DNA of 52,500 bases from Paraflavisolibacter caeni. GTDB taxonomy: Bacteria; Bacteroidota; Bacteroidia; Chitinophagales; Chitinophagaceae. Each line of letters begins with the position of its first letter. Position 1 is the first letter of the stretch. Where the stretch lies: NCBI RefSeq assembly GCF_025628885.1, contig NZ_JAOTIF010000035.1, positions 1 to 52,500 on the forward strand. Reading direction: 5' to 3'. Under the pieces are notes generated by a model. The model searched no databases. It worked only from the letters and a program-made list of their open reading frames with translations, and was not told where the DNA came from. The position numbers and the translations under genes were made by a program. Shown piece by piece: positions 17,601 to 25,699 of this stretch.

Positions 17601-18501
17601 TAAAAAGGAGGTCGCCCAGGGATGGATTTAGCCAATTTGCACTGTATATCTGAGGATCGAACAATTGAAACTGCCGGAAGTAAAATATAGAAGGAAACAG
17701 GAAAAGAAATGCTCTAATGCTGATCAGGGCTGTTACAAGGAAAAGAACTCCTTTAACAGGACCTTTCTTCCGGACTATAGTTTCTGCTTCCAGGTGCAAA
17801 AACAAAAGTAGAAGTATCAAAGCAAATATCCTGAGCGTCAAGGTTATAGAATCAATGGCAGCGATAGGCATGTAGGTCTTGCCTTTTATATAAAAGAGAG
17901 GTTTCCCCTTTAAAGAATGTATAACAAATGGAGTTCTGGCCTCTGAGTAGTCCACCTTATTGATGGCATCTTTATCATGCGCAAAATGCGTGAGTAGGTA
18001 TTCTGATCTATGTTCAAATTGATATAATATCGGAATGAGAGCAAAAGCCTGAATGTTATTACTCATTCCAGGAAACCTGAGGTTTTCTTTCAAAATCAGG
18101 TAATAACCATTGGAAAGCCGCTGAAAGTGTTCTCCATCCGGAAGTTGCAACGCTTTTTCAGACGGAATTACACTTTGGTTGTTCCAGAAAAAAAGAGAGG
18201 GGCCTGATAAGGTTTCAACATACAAAAAAATCCCATAGTTTTTCTTAGTGAGTTTCTGTAATTCCTCAAGGCTTTCGGTTTGTTGAACGAGTTTCCTAAG
18301 TAATGAAGTATCCTTCAACAGCGAATTGAAGTCATTTTGCTGTTTGTGAATATATTGTTCCAGCTTTTTTTCTTCGTAACTAGTAGAGGGATTGATCCGG
18401 AAATAGAAAGAAGAAACCAATGAAAGCAACAATAGTACTGTTGCAGCAATGATCAGGCTTTGTTTTGAAGCCGAGTTTCTATATAAATATAAAATGTTCA
18501 A
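14683..18501 (-). CDS. Very large membrane sensor histidine kinase (NtrY-like)
   Basis: 1272 residues. TM1 lies at about 15-37, then an extracytoplasmic stretch, a cluster of roughly ten membrane segments (about 220-490), a second extracytoplasmic region with TM segments near 765-830, and a final pair around 960 leading into HAMP (FITNRITRSFSVIGNKMREI). The kinase core has H1044 in the H-box HEIKNPLTPMKLSIQYL, N-box LLTNAVESC, G1 DNGEGIP and G2 GTGLGLAMCKG. Both its start (TTG at 18501) and the stop of mazG share a 4-bp TTGA overlap, so the two are translationally coupled. No response regulator adjoins, so its partner is elsewhere. The signal sensed is unknown. Confidence 0.88.
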   Translation of the reverse strand: MNILYLYRNSASKQSLIIAATVLLLLSLVSSFYFRINPSTSYEEKKLEQYIHKQQNDFNSLLKDTSLLRKLVQQTESLEELQKLTKKNYGIFLYVETLSGPSLFFWNNQSVIPSEKALQLPDGEHFQRLSNGYYLILKENLRFPGMSNNIQAFALIPILYQFEHRSEYLLTHFAHDKDAINKVDYSEARTPFVIHSLKGKPLFYIKGKTYMPIAAIDSITLTLRIFALILLLLFLHLEAETIVRKKGPVKGVLFLVTALISIRAFLFLFPSIFYFRQFQLFDPQIYSANWLNPSLGDLLFNAIVFCWIVLFTWYKKGPGRQVPAFFKEPWSYIVGGLCLWVLILSTFLLADIVRSLVADSSISFNVTFFFTLTIYTAVGFIVLALLSLSYYYFTRLLFQLILPAFAKRQILIYFIIVAVGLFNLTFHSGNSIVLFHIPVLLWLVIYTFLLSQEQSIINRFRATTAGMLFWIFVFSVSLSVVILSENQKKELKTQKNFAEKQNELTDPSQERTLSIALNYLDKEFFAKNYYRFLNPTSNRFLRDSIIKENMFAGYRRAYNTELFVFDSLYHGLNNTDPSTFSELNSIFTIRSKPTGIPDLYYHEPSFDKITYITRRIVEDSTGIKGTVFIVSSPVKYGSENLTPELFRQVNKRDIESEYYPFAVYNNKGILISASSKYPFPTVLTYKEIPKKEYETRVNGDYDELWYKATNNKVVVTAKKRDTFLESITLFSYFFCAFLIMVASLQLVVLLLRATYGWNLLNAFSELSIRSQVHGTVIFISVLSFLIIGVATISFFITRYNRNNIDKLSETSGIMVKEMQRRMSEQGSIDDISNIYDSASKANLKKLVEEVANIHNREVNVYDVQGNLQVYSNAEVYQRGVLSTKIHPIAYYHLNRLRQVHYVQKESMSSLEYLSIYTPVRNDSGHAYAYLNIPYFTTGQELQQEISNFLVTIINLNAFIFLIAGVIALFITNRITRSFSVIGNKMREITLGKANEEIVWTKKDEIGELVKHYNKMVHKLEESAAALAKSEREGAWREMARQVAHEIKNPLTPMKLSIQYLQKAINNNQPNINELTTRVANTLVEQIDHLSKIAADFSRFANIGNRNIEQFDLHHVLESLMDLYKTNPKVKITWNKLEGEVQLNADRTHINRLFTNLLTNAVESCAQKDHCKIIISEVSRDNAILVSVIDNGEGIPFEMHQRIFTPNFTTKSSGTGLGLAMCKGIVEQAGGEIWFETEEGKGTTFFVQLPAKLKIETSIVNNHGSYVDEPDNI

Positions 18502-19268
18502 CTTTTGCGCTGTTTGATCTCATTCCAGATAGCATCCATTTCTTCCAGGCTCATTTTGTTGAGATCTTTTCCTTTTGACAAAGCCTGCTCCTCCATTTTT
18601 GTGAACCGGTGAATGAATTTTTTATTGGTCAGTTCTAAGGCATTTTCGGCATCTATTTTCAAAAATCGTGCAAAATTAACCATGGAAAACATAAGGTCTC
18701 CGAACTCCTCCTCTACTTTTTGTTGGTTGTTCAATTGGATAGCCTCCTGTAGTTCCCTGGCTTCCTCCTCCACTTTTTCCCATACCTGGCCTTTATGTTC
18801 CCATTCGAAACCAACCTGCTTAGCCTTTTCCTGTAGACGCATAGCCTTCACCAATGCAGGAAGTGTTTTAGGCACTCCTGATAGAACAGACTTTTTACCT
18901 TCCTTAAGCTTTAATTTTTCCCAATTTCTTTTAACATCCTCTTCATTTTCAACCTGAACGTCGCCATAAATATGAGGGTGTCTGGCTATGAGCTTATCAC
19001 AAATACCGTTGATGACATCTTTAATGGTAAACAAGTTTTCTTCAGAAGCAATTTTTGAATAGAAAACGATATGCAGCAATAAATCGCCGAGTTCTTCCTT
19101 TATTGCATTCCAATCATTTTCCGTAATTGAATCAGCCAATTCATAGGCCTCTTCCAATGTCTGCTGACGCAGGCTTTGAATTGTCTGTTTTTTATCCCAA
19201 GGGCATTTCGCTCTCAACTCCTCCATAATGGCTATCAGCCTGTCGAATTCATTGCTATTATTGTTCAT
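18498..19268 (-). CDS. mazG: Nucleoside triphosphate pyrophosphohydrolase MazG
   Basis: 256 residues with two MazG modules. It hydrolyses (d)NTPs to NMP and pyrophosphate and cleans the nucleotide pool of damaged bases. The first module shows RAKCPWDKKQTIQSLR, EEAYELADSI and KEELGDLLLHIVFY; the second EEEARELQEAI and EEFGDLMFSMVNFARFL. The E..E/ELGD pattern supplies the metal ligands. Length matches E. coli MazG (263). It starts with ATG at 19268 and overlaps the downstream histidine kinase by 4 bp. Confidence 0.95.
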   Translation of the reverse strand: MNNNSNEFDRLIAIMEELRAKCPWDKKQTIQSLRQQTLEEAYELADSITENDWNAIKEELGDLLLHIVFYSKIASEENLFTIKDVINGICDKLIARHPHIYGDVQVENEEDVKRNWEKLKLKEGKKSVLSGVPKTLPALVKAMRLQEKAKQVGFEWEHKGQVWEKVEEEARELQEAIQLNNQQKVEEEFGDLMFSMVNFARFLKIDAENALELTNKKFIHRFTKMEEQALSKGKDLNKMSLEEMDAIWNEIKQRKS

Positions 19269-19542
19269 TTATATAGAAATTAGAAAAAATAAAAACTATA
19301 AGCAAGATCAAAATAATGCAAAAAGTAATCCTGCCAACTTATTTAATATCAAAAACTTACCCAAAGTATTTATCAAACAATTCTCCTTAAACTTTAACTT
19401 AAAAGTTACCCACAAATCTTAAAGATCACTAAAGTAAGCATGTTGTTTGATTAATTTTGCCCGTTAATCCTGTAAGAGCCTTATGAAATAAAAGAAAGGT
19501 GCTGAACAGTGATTGATCGTTTAACCTGATCTTCATTTGAAT

Positions 19543-20391
19543 ATGAATATGTTAAAGAAAATTCTTCCTGTTGCATTTTTACTCTTTACCGGCAAACTTG
19601 TAATGGCTCAATACTATTATAAAGATATTATTGGAACCAGAGAAACAGCAGAACTGATCAAAAATTATAATACCAATAAGGTAAGTAAAGTAGTACTTAG
19701 TAGTTATGATGCCGAGAATACCAGGAATGAGGATTTTTATGTTGAACAAGTATTTGATCCTTCTTCCATGGTATTAAGGACGGAAACCCGCTCCGGAGTT
19801 TCAGATGCTTCAGTATTGATTTCCTTTACCGATAAGAGTGGTAATGTTGTTAAAACTATTGACAGTAGTGAAACCAGTATCAGTACAACTGTTTATCATT
19901 ATAGCCCGGAAGGCCTGCTTCTTAATGTAAACAGTATATCTTCTGATACTTCTTTAAAGGCACCTCAAACAGAAGATCACATCTGGCAATTTGAAAACAA
20001 CAAAGTAAAAGGAATGCTTCGGATTAAAAACAAGGTGGATACGACTGTAGTGTCTTTCAAATTTGACGAAAAAGGCAATATATCTGAAGAATCAAGTATA
20101 CGAAGAGGCATTCAGTCAGAACCTGTTTATTACTATTACGACAGTAATAACCGGCTTACGGATATTGTTCGTTTTAATAAAAAAGCAAGACGATTGTTAC
20201 CGGAGTATATGTTTGAATATTCACAAGCCAACCAGGTAATCCAAAGGATAACTGTACCGGGCAACGGTTCGGATTACCTTATTTGGCGATACCAGTATAA
20301 CAGCAATGGGCTTAAAACGAAAGAAGTTGTATACAACAAGCAAAAGCAACTAACCGGTAAGATTGAGTACCAGTATGTTTTTAACAATTAA
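19543..20391 (+). CDS. Secreted protein with YD/RHS-like repeats, function unknown
   Basis: About 282 residues, signal peptide at the N-terminus (LPVAFLLFTGKLVMAQ) and a predicted cut after AQ. The mature part is beta-rich with loosely repeated motifs, YHYSPEGLLLNVNSI, FKFDEKGNISEES, YYYDSNNRLTDIVRF, YQYNSNGLKTKEVVY, that resemble YD/RHS-type strands common in Bacteroidota surface proteins. There is no toxin or enzymatic domain. I chose ATG 19543; a TTG at 19537 and an ATG at 19549 are in frame. It stands alone between mazG (divergent) and phoH. Confidence 0.65.
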   Translation: MNMLKKILPVAFLLFTGKLVMAQYYYKDIIGTRETAELIKNYNTNKVSKVVLSSYDAENTRNEDFYVEQVFDPSSMVLRTETRSGVSDASVLISFTDKSGNVVKTIDSSETSISTTVYHYSPEGLLLNVNSISSDTSLKAPQTEDHIWQFENNKVKGMLRIKNKVDTTVVSFKFDEKGNISEESSIRRGIQSEPVYYYYDSNNRLTDIVRFNKKARRLLPEYMFEYSQANQVIQRITVPGNGSDYLIWRYQYNSNGLKTKEVVYNKQKQLTGKIEYQYVFNN

Positions 20392-20569
20392 AAATAAAGC
20401 CTCAAGCCGTTTATACTCACATAAGTAACATTCATGTTGATATAAAAAATCAGCAGTTGCTTTACAAAAATGTTTTATACCTGAGCTTTCAAGATTCTTG
20501 AGAGGAACTTTGTTATGTAATACTTCAAGAAAAATTCAGTCATCCAACCCTTTATTTTGGTATAGTTTT

Positions 20570-20590
20570 TTATACACATTATGTGTATAA
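20570..20590. promoter_or_regulatory. Perfect palindrome upstream of phoH
   Basis: TTATACACA and TGTGTATAA face each other around TTA, about 90 bp before the phoH start. AT-rich with no T run after it, so an operator site is more likely than a terminator. No regulator is known. Confidence 0.35.
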
Positions 20591-20678
20591 TCAGCCATTG
20601 TTTCAGAGAAGAAAAATGCTAACTTGTAACAAATGTGTTACCAACAAAGCGACAGTAATGCCGGCTTAATCCGGGATT

Positions 20679-21725
20679 TTGAAAATTAAATTTTATGCAT
20701 TGAGAGAAACAATAATTAATCTGGAAACCGTTAACCCTATAGAGTTCTTTGGAGTAAATAATGGTAAACTGGACATTCTTAAGAAAAAATTCCCTCTACT
20801 TAAGATATTGTCACGAGGAACTCAATTGAAATTAAGTGGTGCACCCGAGCAGGTGGAAGGCGCGAAAGAAAAAATAGACCTAATCGTTCAATATTTAGAA
20901 CGCAACGGACACATGAGCGAAAATTATTTCGAGCAAATTCTTGGCGGCGATGATGCCGAAACGGTTGATAATTTCATTGACCGTAATCCCAATGACATTC
21001 TTGTCTTTGGTCCAAATGGTAAAACAGTTCGTGCCCGAACTGCAAACCAGAAAAGATTAGTTCATTCTGCCGAAAAGAATGATATTGTTTTTGCCATTGG
21101 TCCGGCTGGAACAGGTAAAACGTATACTGCTGTAGCCATGGCGGTTAGGGCTTTAAAAAACAAAGTGGTAAAGAAAATCATTCTTACCCGACCAGCGGTG
21201 GAAGCAGGTGAAAGCTTGGGCTTTCTTCCCGGTGACCTAAAGGAAAAAATTGATCCGTACCTGCGTCCATTGTACGATGCTTTGGACGATATGATTCCGG
21301 CAGATAAACTGGGTTATTACATGAGCACAAGAACTATAGAAATTGCTCCATTAGCTTATATGCGGGGTCGAACTTTGGATAATTGCTTTATCATTCTGGA
21401 TGAAGCGCAGAATGCCACCGATCTTCAAATAAAGATGTTTTTGACCCGTATTGGTGCTAATGCAAAAGCCATCATTACCGGCGATTTGACCCAGGTAGAC
21501 CTCCCACGTCATCAAAAAAGTGGTTTAGCGAAAGCAAACAGAATCTTAAAAAATATTGATGGGATAGGCCATATAGAGTTGGATGAAGAAGACGTGGTAA
21601 GGCATAAACTCGTAAAAGCCATTTTAAAAGCATACGACAAAGAGTTTCAGAATGAGCAGGAGTCGGATGAGCGTGAAAAACAGGAAAGAAGGTCAAGATT
21701 TAATGAAAAGGAAAGAGAAAAGTAG
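20679..21725 (+). CDS. PhoH-like ATPase
   Basis: 348 residues. PhoH family members are P-loop ATPases connected with RNA metabolism, and often sit near ybeY in other phyla. An N-terminal KH-like region (about 15-80) precedes the ATPase core with Walker A GPAGTGKT (141-148), LTRPAVEAGESLGFLPGDL, and Walker B FIILDEAQNA, followed by LTRIGANAKAIITGDLTQVD. The tail is a run of charged residues. No ATG lies near the N-terminus: the start is TTG at 20679 or TTG at 20700; the second would begin close to the conserved ETIINLETVNP region. A perfect palindrome lies upstream. Confidence 0.92.
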   Translation: MKIKFYALRETIINLETVNPIEFFGVNNGKLDILKKKFPLLKILSRGTQLKLSGAPEQVEGAKEKIDLIVQYLERNGHMSENYFEQILGGDDAETVDNFIDRNPNDILVFGPNGKTVRARTANQKRLVHSAEKNDIVFAIGPAGTGKTYTAVAMAVRALKNKVVKKIILTRPAVEAGESLGFLPGDLKEKIDPYLRPLYDALDDMIPADKLGYYMSTRTIEIAPLAYMRGRTLDNCFIILDEAQNATDLQIKMFLTRIGANAKAIITGDLTQVDLPRHQKSGLAKANRILKNIDGIGHIELDEEDVVRHKLVKAILKAYDKEFQNEQESDEREKQERRSRFNEKEREK

Positions 21726-21767
21726 ATAATTACTAATTTTTAATTGTTGTTTACTTACTTTGCAGGA

Positions 21768-22196
21768 ATGAGAAGCGTTTTATTCTTCAGCTTTTTATTC
21801 CTGCAATTTTTTTGTGCCTGTAAAAATAGCCCAGACAGGAGTGATACCACGCAAACATCTGAAAATGATGTAGATGCAGCCCGTAATTTTATCAGGCTTG
21901 CCCTTGATGGCAAATATGACAGGGCAAGAGAGATGGTGATAAACGATTCGCTTAATTACCAGTTTATTGACCAGGCGGAACGATATTACAAACAACGTAT
22001 GGACATTTCAACCAGAATGGCTTATCGCTCGGCTTCAATAAATATCTTAAGTGTTGTTCCGCAAAATGACAGCGTAAGTATCGTACATTATTCTAATTCC
22101 TTCAAAAAACAGAAAGATTCTTTAAAAGTTGTCAATATTCATGGCCAGTGGATGGTTGACATGAAATATTCCTTCCCTTCTACAACAGGGCATTAA
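21768..22196 (+). CDS. Small lipoprotein, DUF4878-like
   Basis: 142 residues from ATG 21768. The signal (VLFFSFLFLQFFCAC) ends in a lipobox, so the protein is lipid-anchored. The mature part, AARNFIRLALDGKYDRAREMV to VHGQWMVDMKYSF-like ending, has the helix-plus-sheet NTF2-like outline of small Bacteroidota lipoproteins that hold a W near the end (GQWMVDMKY). No active site is visible. The frame is open upstream to 21744, but only the ATG gives a proper signal peptide. It follows phoH by about 40 bp in the same direction. Confidence 0.6.
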   Translation: MRSVLFFSFLFLQFFCACKNSPDRSDTTQTSENDVDAARNFIRLALDGKYDRAREMVINDSLNYQFIDQAERYYKQRMDISTRMAYRSASINILSVVPQNDSVSIVHYSNSFKKQKDSLKVVNIHGQWMVDMKYSFPSTTGH

Positions 22197-22232
22197 AGTA
22201 ATTAATTTGATTCACATACAATAAGTAAACAA

Positions 22233-22784
22233 ATGAGAAAAACGACCAACGTTTTACACCCGTGGCATGGGGCCAGTTTTGGAAATGCCGTTCCTGAAAA
22301 AGTAAATGCACTCATTGAAATTCCTCAAGGATCAAGAACTAAATATGAAATAGATAAGGAAACAGGTTTATTGATTATGGACAGAGTAATTCACTCTTCA
22401 TTTCACTACCCTGTTAATTATGGCTTTATTCCACAAACGCTTGGGTTAGATGGAGATCCATTGGATATTTTGGTATTATGTTCTCAAACTATTCAGTCAC
22501 TTTGTCTTGTAGAAGCAACTGTTATTGGTAATATGCAAATGATTGATAGTGGTGAAGAAGATGATAAAATCATTGCTGTTGCCACTAATGACCCTTCGGT
22601 AAACCACATCCGTGACATTAGTGAGCTCCCCAAGCATTTCTTTAATGAGCTCAAGCATTATTTTGAAGAATATAAAGTTTTGGAAAACAAGGAAGTGCGG
22701 ATCGATAATTTTCAGACCAAAGAAGAAGCTTACGTCATAATTAAAGATGCCATCAATTTGTATAAGAAAAAGTTTGAAGACTAA
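22233..22784 (+). CDS. ppa: Inorganic pyrophosphatase
   Basis: 183-residue family I soluble pyrophosphatase that hydrolyses PPi to phosphate and drives biosynthetic reactions. The signature DGDPLDILV with its metal-binding aspartates is intact, as are [14 protein letters not shown] (catalytic Glu, Lys, Arg) and [12 protein letters not shown]. Length is normal. It lies 36 bp behind the small lipoprotein gene and ahead of the TSUP gene, in the same direction. Confidence 0.97.
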   Translation: MRKTTNVLHPWHGASFGNAVPEKVNALIEIPQGSRTKYEIDKETGLLIMDRVIHSSFHYPVNYGFIPQTLGLDGDPLDILVLCSQTIQSLCLVEATVIGNMQMIDSGEEDDKIIAVATNDPSVNHIRDISELPKHFFNELKHYFEEYKVLENKEVRIDNFQTKEEAYVIIKDAINLYKKKFED

Positions 22785-22906
22785 TTTTCATTTTAAATGT
22801 TCAATGGGTTCAAGATGTCCAATCAGGTTTGATACTTTCTCCTTAGAGTACTTTGAATATCTGTACCTCTTGACTCATTGAGCATTTACTTTCCTAAACC
22901 TGCTAT

Positions 22907-23314
22907 ATGAATGCCTACTATATTCTGGTTTTACTGATTATAGGGTTATCTGCTGGTATACTCAGCGGGTTGGTTGGAGTTGGAGGAGGTATTATTTTAG
23001 TACCTGCTCTTATTTATTTTATGAATTATACGCAACACCAGGCTCAGGGAAGTTCCCTTGGTGTTTTAACCTTACCGGTAGTTATTCTTGCATTCCTCAA
23101 GTATTACTCTGATTGTAAAAAGATGGGAACCCCTATTGATATCAAAGTAATCATCTTATTAGCTTGTGGTTTTATAATAGGCGGGTTCCTTGGAAGCAAC
23201 ATTGCATTAAAGTTAAATCAAGATGCTTTAAAAAAGATATTTGCACTCATCCTATTTTATACAGCCTTTAAGATGCTTGGGTGGGATAAAGCAATCCTGA
23301 ACTTGTTCAGATGA
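22907..23314 (+). CDS. Half-size TSUP (TauE/SafE) permease
   Basis: 135 residues with about four membrane helices. GLSAGILSGLVGVGGGIILVPALIYF and QAQGSSLGVLTLPV are the hallmarks of the TSUP anion/sulfonate transporter family. Full TSUP proteins carry two such halves (about 250 residues); this one is a single half ending after the FALILFYTAFKMLG segment, so it probably works as a dimer. The substrate is unknown. Same direction as ppa with a 120-bp gap. Confidence 0.85.
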   Translation: MNAYYILVLLIIGLSAGILSGLVGVGGGIILVPALIYFMNYTQHQAQGSSLGVLTLPVVILAFLKYYSDCKKMGTPIDIKVIILLACGFIIGGFLGSNIALKLNQDALKKIFALILFYTAFKMLGWDKAILNLFR

Positions 23315-23448
23315 CATTTAGATATTTAAAGTTGATCCGGATAAGGTTAATGCTCCAATGTGGTTCTTTAAATGAAGGAATAAAAACTAACGGTTGATTT
23401 ATGGAATTTTAACTTTATTGCATCTTATAAAAAACCATCACACAATTT

Positions 23449-24024
23449 GTGAAATCCGGCCGATTTGATCATATCACTGATACCCAATTACTCGATTTAT
23501 TCTATTCGGATAAAGATCAAAAATGGATTGGAATATTACTGGAACGGTATACTCTTTTGCTATTTGGCTTGTGTATGAAATACCTAAAAGATGAAGTTGA
23601 AGCCAGAGATTGTGTTCAACAAATTTTTCTAAAGGTATTGACTGAGCTCCCTAAGTATAAGGTAGATTATTTCAAGTCATGGTTGTACATGGTGGCAAAA
23701 AACCAATGCCTGATGAAGCTAAGGGGGAAAAGCGTTAAAGAATTCAAAGAGTTGACAGAACATCTTGCCGTTGAGGAAAATTTCAATAAAGAAGCTATAC
23801 TTGAGAATGAACTTACCTTTCAATTTCTTGAAGAGGCCCTTATCGAATTAAACGAAGAACAACGCCTTTGCGTAACTTTGTTTTATCTTCAAAAAGAAAG
23901 CTATTTGCAAATCAGTGAGCGGACGGGGTATTCGCTTCTTCAGGTAAAAAGCTATATACAAAATGGTAAACGCAATCTTAAACTGCTGCTTCTAAAGAAA
24001 CTAAATGCCAATAAGGCAAACTAA
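23449..24024 (+). CDS. ECF-type RNA polymerase sigma factor
   Basis: 191 residues. Region 2 spans about 25-95 (LLFGLCMKYLKDEVEARDCVQQIFLKVL, FKSWLYMVAKNQCL) and region 4 about 130-185 (LIELNEEQRLCVTLFYLQKESYLQISERTGYSLLQVKSYI). The start is GTG at 23449; no ATG fits. Its stop overlaps the ATG of the next gene by one base (TAATG), implying coupled translation, the usual layout of a sigma with its membrane regulator. The target genes are unknown. Confidence 0.9.
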   Translation: MKSGRFDHITDTQLLDLFYSDKDQKWIGILLERYTLLLFGLCMKYLKDEVEARDCVQQIFLKVLTELPKYKVDYFKSWLYMVAKNQCLMKLRGKSVKEFKELTEHLAVEENFNKEAILENELTFQFLEEALIELNEEQRLCVTLFYLQKESYLQISERTGYSLLQVKSYIQNGKRNLKLLLLKKLNANKAN

Positions 24025-24380
24025 TGCAGGACAACCTGAAAGATATATTAAGCAATCTCTCCACAAACGTTGACCAGGAAACGCTATTGTTATACCTGCA
24101 AGGGAAGCTTTCGCCAGAAAAACAACACGAAGTTGAAAAGCAGATCACTGATTCTGAATTTGATTCAGATGCATTTGAAGGTCTTCAAAAAATTAAAGAC
24201 CAACAGCGGATTAAATCGATTGTTCATCAATTGCACTACGATCTCAAGAAAAAGACGGCTAAGAAAAAAGCAACTAGAGAAAAGTTACGTCTTAAGGAAG
24301 ATCCATTGCTTATGATTTCAATTATAATCATTTTACTGCTCATCATTATCAGCTTTATGATTATTCACAGGCATGGCTGA
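24024..24380 (+). CDS. Small membrane protein, probable partner of the ECF sigma
   Basis: 118 residues. The N-terminal 85 are soluble and charged: DQETLLLYLQGKLSPEKQHEVEKQI resembles the first helices of anti-sigma factors. A Lys-rich stretch (KKKTAKKKATREKLRLK) leads into one membrane helix at about 95-113 and a very short tail. There is no HxxxCxxC zinc motif and no periplasmic sensor domain. The 1-bp overlap with the sigma gene suggests that it holds or regulates the sigma; this is inference from context. Confidence 0.6.
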   Translation: MQDNLKDILSNLSTNVDQETLLLYLQGKLSPEKQHEVEKQITDSEFDSDAFEGLQKIKDQQRIKSIVHQLHYDLKKKTAKKKATREKLRLKEDPLLMISIIIILLLIIISFMIIHRHG

Positions 24381-24472
24381 TCCAAAATGCAACCTTTTCT
24401 TTAGCCCCGGCAATGATACCTTCTTCAAAAATACCACTACCAGGGCTGTATACTGACGATCATAATTAATAC

Positions 24473-25501
24473 TTATTGATATTGTATATAAACCGGCTTG
24501 GGAGTTAGTTTTAGTAATGCTTCTGGTTGCATTACTTTGGTCTCCCCTACTCTTTTTGTATCATTTTTATAAAAGAGCTTAAACCCGCTAAACTGTACTG
24601 GTTGCGGATAAATAAATTGCCTGTAAGTATTTACTTTTTTTGCCGGAGCCCCCCAGCCGTCCATATCCATAACAATCTGAACTTCGGGCTGCAGTTTTAT
24701 TTGTTTGTAGTTAGTAACCATTCCTTGCGTAAACCTGTGAACGACTAAAACCTTTGGAGGCAGATCATATTTTTTTACAATTTCAGCCAGATATTTGGAT
24801 GCATAATTAATATCAGCAGCATCATAAGTGCCTATTACACTCCCTGGCTTGGCACCGGTTTTCATGGAGAACTCCGGATCTATACCCAAGTGTACCTGAG
24901 GCATAGCTAAATATTTTTCAAATTCTGGTAATTCTTGTTGGATTGTGCTTAGCCCTACCTGTATATCAATAAAAACCAATGCATTTATTTTTTTTGCCCA
25001 GTTTATAACTGTATCGATTTGATGGAAGGGCATCCTAAGGCGGTATTTGCCAGCAGCTCCGGGAGAGCCCTGGGCTGTAACAGCAATATAATGTAAGGCA
25101 GGAATTGCTGGCATCAAGCTGTCTGCTTCTGTCCATCTTTTTACTTCTCCCTGTAGCTTTTTCAACATAGAATCTTTAGGTAATTCACCTAAAATGCCCA
25201 TTTGTTTAGAATATAGATTGCCATAATAGGAAATAATTCTATTAAAAGGCAGGACAGCTCCAACTTTTGGGTATTCATGTTTCACAGGCCAGCGCCCGGT
25301 AGAGTCGCCATTACTAATATGCTTTATTAGCTTATTATAAGTAATGGTATCTAACATCGGTTCAGGCTTGGGTTCTTCTTTAATTTCTACAGCTTTAGTA
25401 ATTGCATTTACGGCCGGCTGAGACACCACCTGCTGACTTTCTCCCTTACAAGCAACAAGGAAGCTTAAAATGATTGGGGTAACGTAAAATGTATTTTTCA
25501 T
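24473..25501 (-). CDS. Lipoprotein of unknown function, possible TIM-barrel fold
   Basis: 342 residues from ATG 25501, where a signal peptide and lipobox (LSFLVAC) begin; the frame is open further back to 25657 but that stretch looks unlike a protein start. The body has alternating strand-helix segments: VGAVLPFNRIISYYGN, IPALHYIAVTAQ, ALVFIDIQVG, VHLGIDPEFSM, KVLVVHRFTQG, VQIVMDMDGWG. Such repeated beta ends with Asp/Glu suggest a glycosidase-like barrel, though I recognise no family. It is convergent with the sigma pair and divergent from the DUF1080 gene. Confidence 0.6.
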   Translation of the reverse strand: MKNTFYVTPIILSFLVACKGESQQVVSQPAVNAITKAVEIKEEPKPEPMLDTITYNKLIKHISNGDSTGRWPVKHEYPKVGAVLPFNRIISYYGNLYSKQMGILGELPKDSMLKKLQGEVKRWTEADSLMPAIPALHYIAVTAQGSPGAAGKYRLRMPFHQIDTVINWAKKINALVFIDIQVGLSTIQQELPEFEKYLAMPQVHLGIDPEFSMKTGAKPGSVIGTYDAADINYASKYLAEIVKKYDLPPKVLVVHRFTQGMVTNYKQIKLQPEVQIVMDMDGWGAPAKKVNTYRQFIYPQPVQFSGFKLFYKNDTKRVGETKVMQPEALLKLTPKPVYIQYQ

Positions 25502-25699
25502 AAGTACGAGGCCGAAGATATTAAAACATAAATTAAAATCACGTATGATTCTAGTTAATGACAAAATCTTAACCAGAAATCCTGTTGAATTGAAAGCAAA
25601 GATGAAGCCTAATTTAAAAAGCCGGGCAGTTTTTATAGCTTCCCGATTTACATCCATTCTGCAATTTCATTATCTTTCAAATAAATAAAACGATTGTCA

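Noticed and set aside
20392-20678. Possible small RNA in the gap before phoH
   Set aside because: No clear promoter-terminator pair; only the palindrome at 20570 stands out.
25502-25657. N-terminal extension of the lipoprotein gene at 24473
   Set aside because: The extension would bury the signal peptide and lipobox inside the protein; ATG 25501 is more likely.
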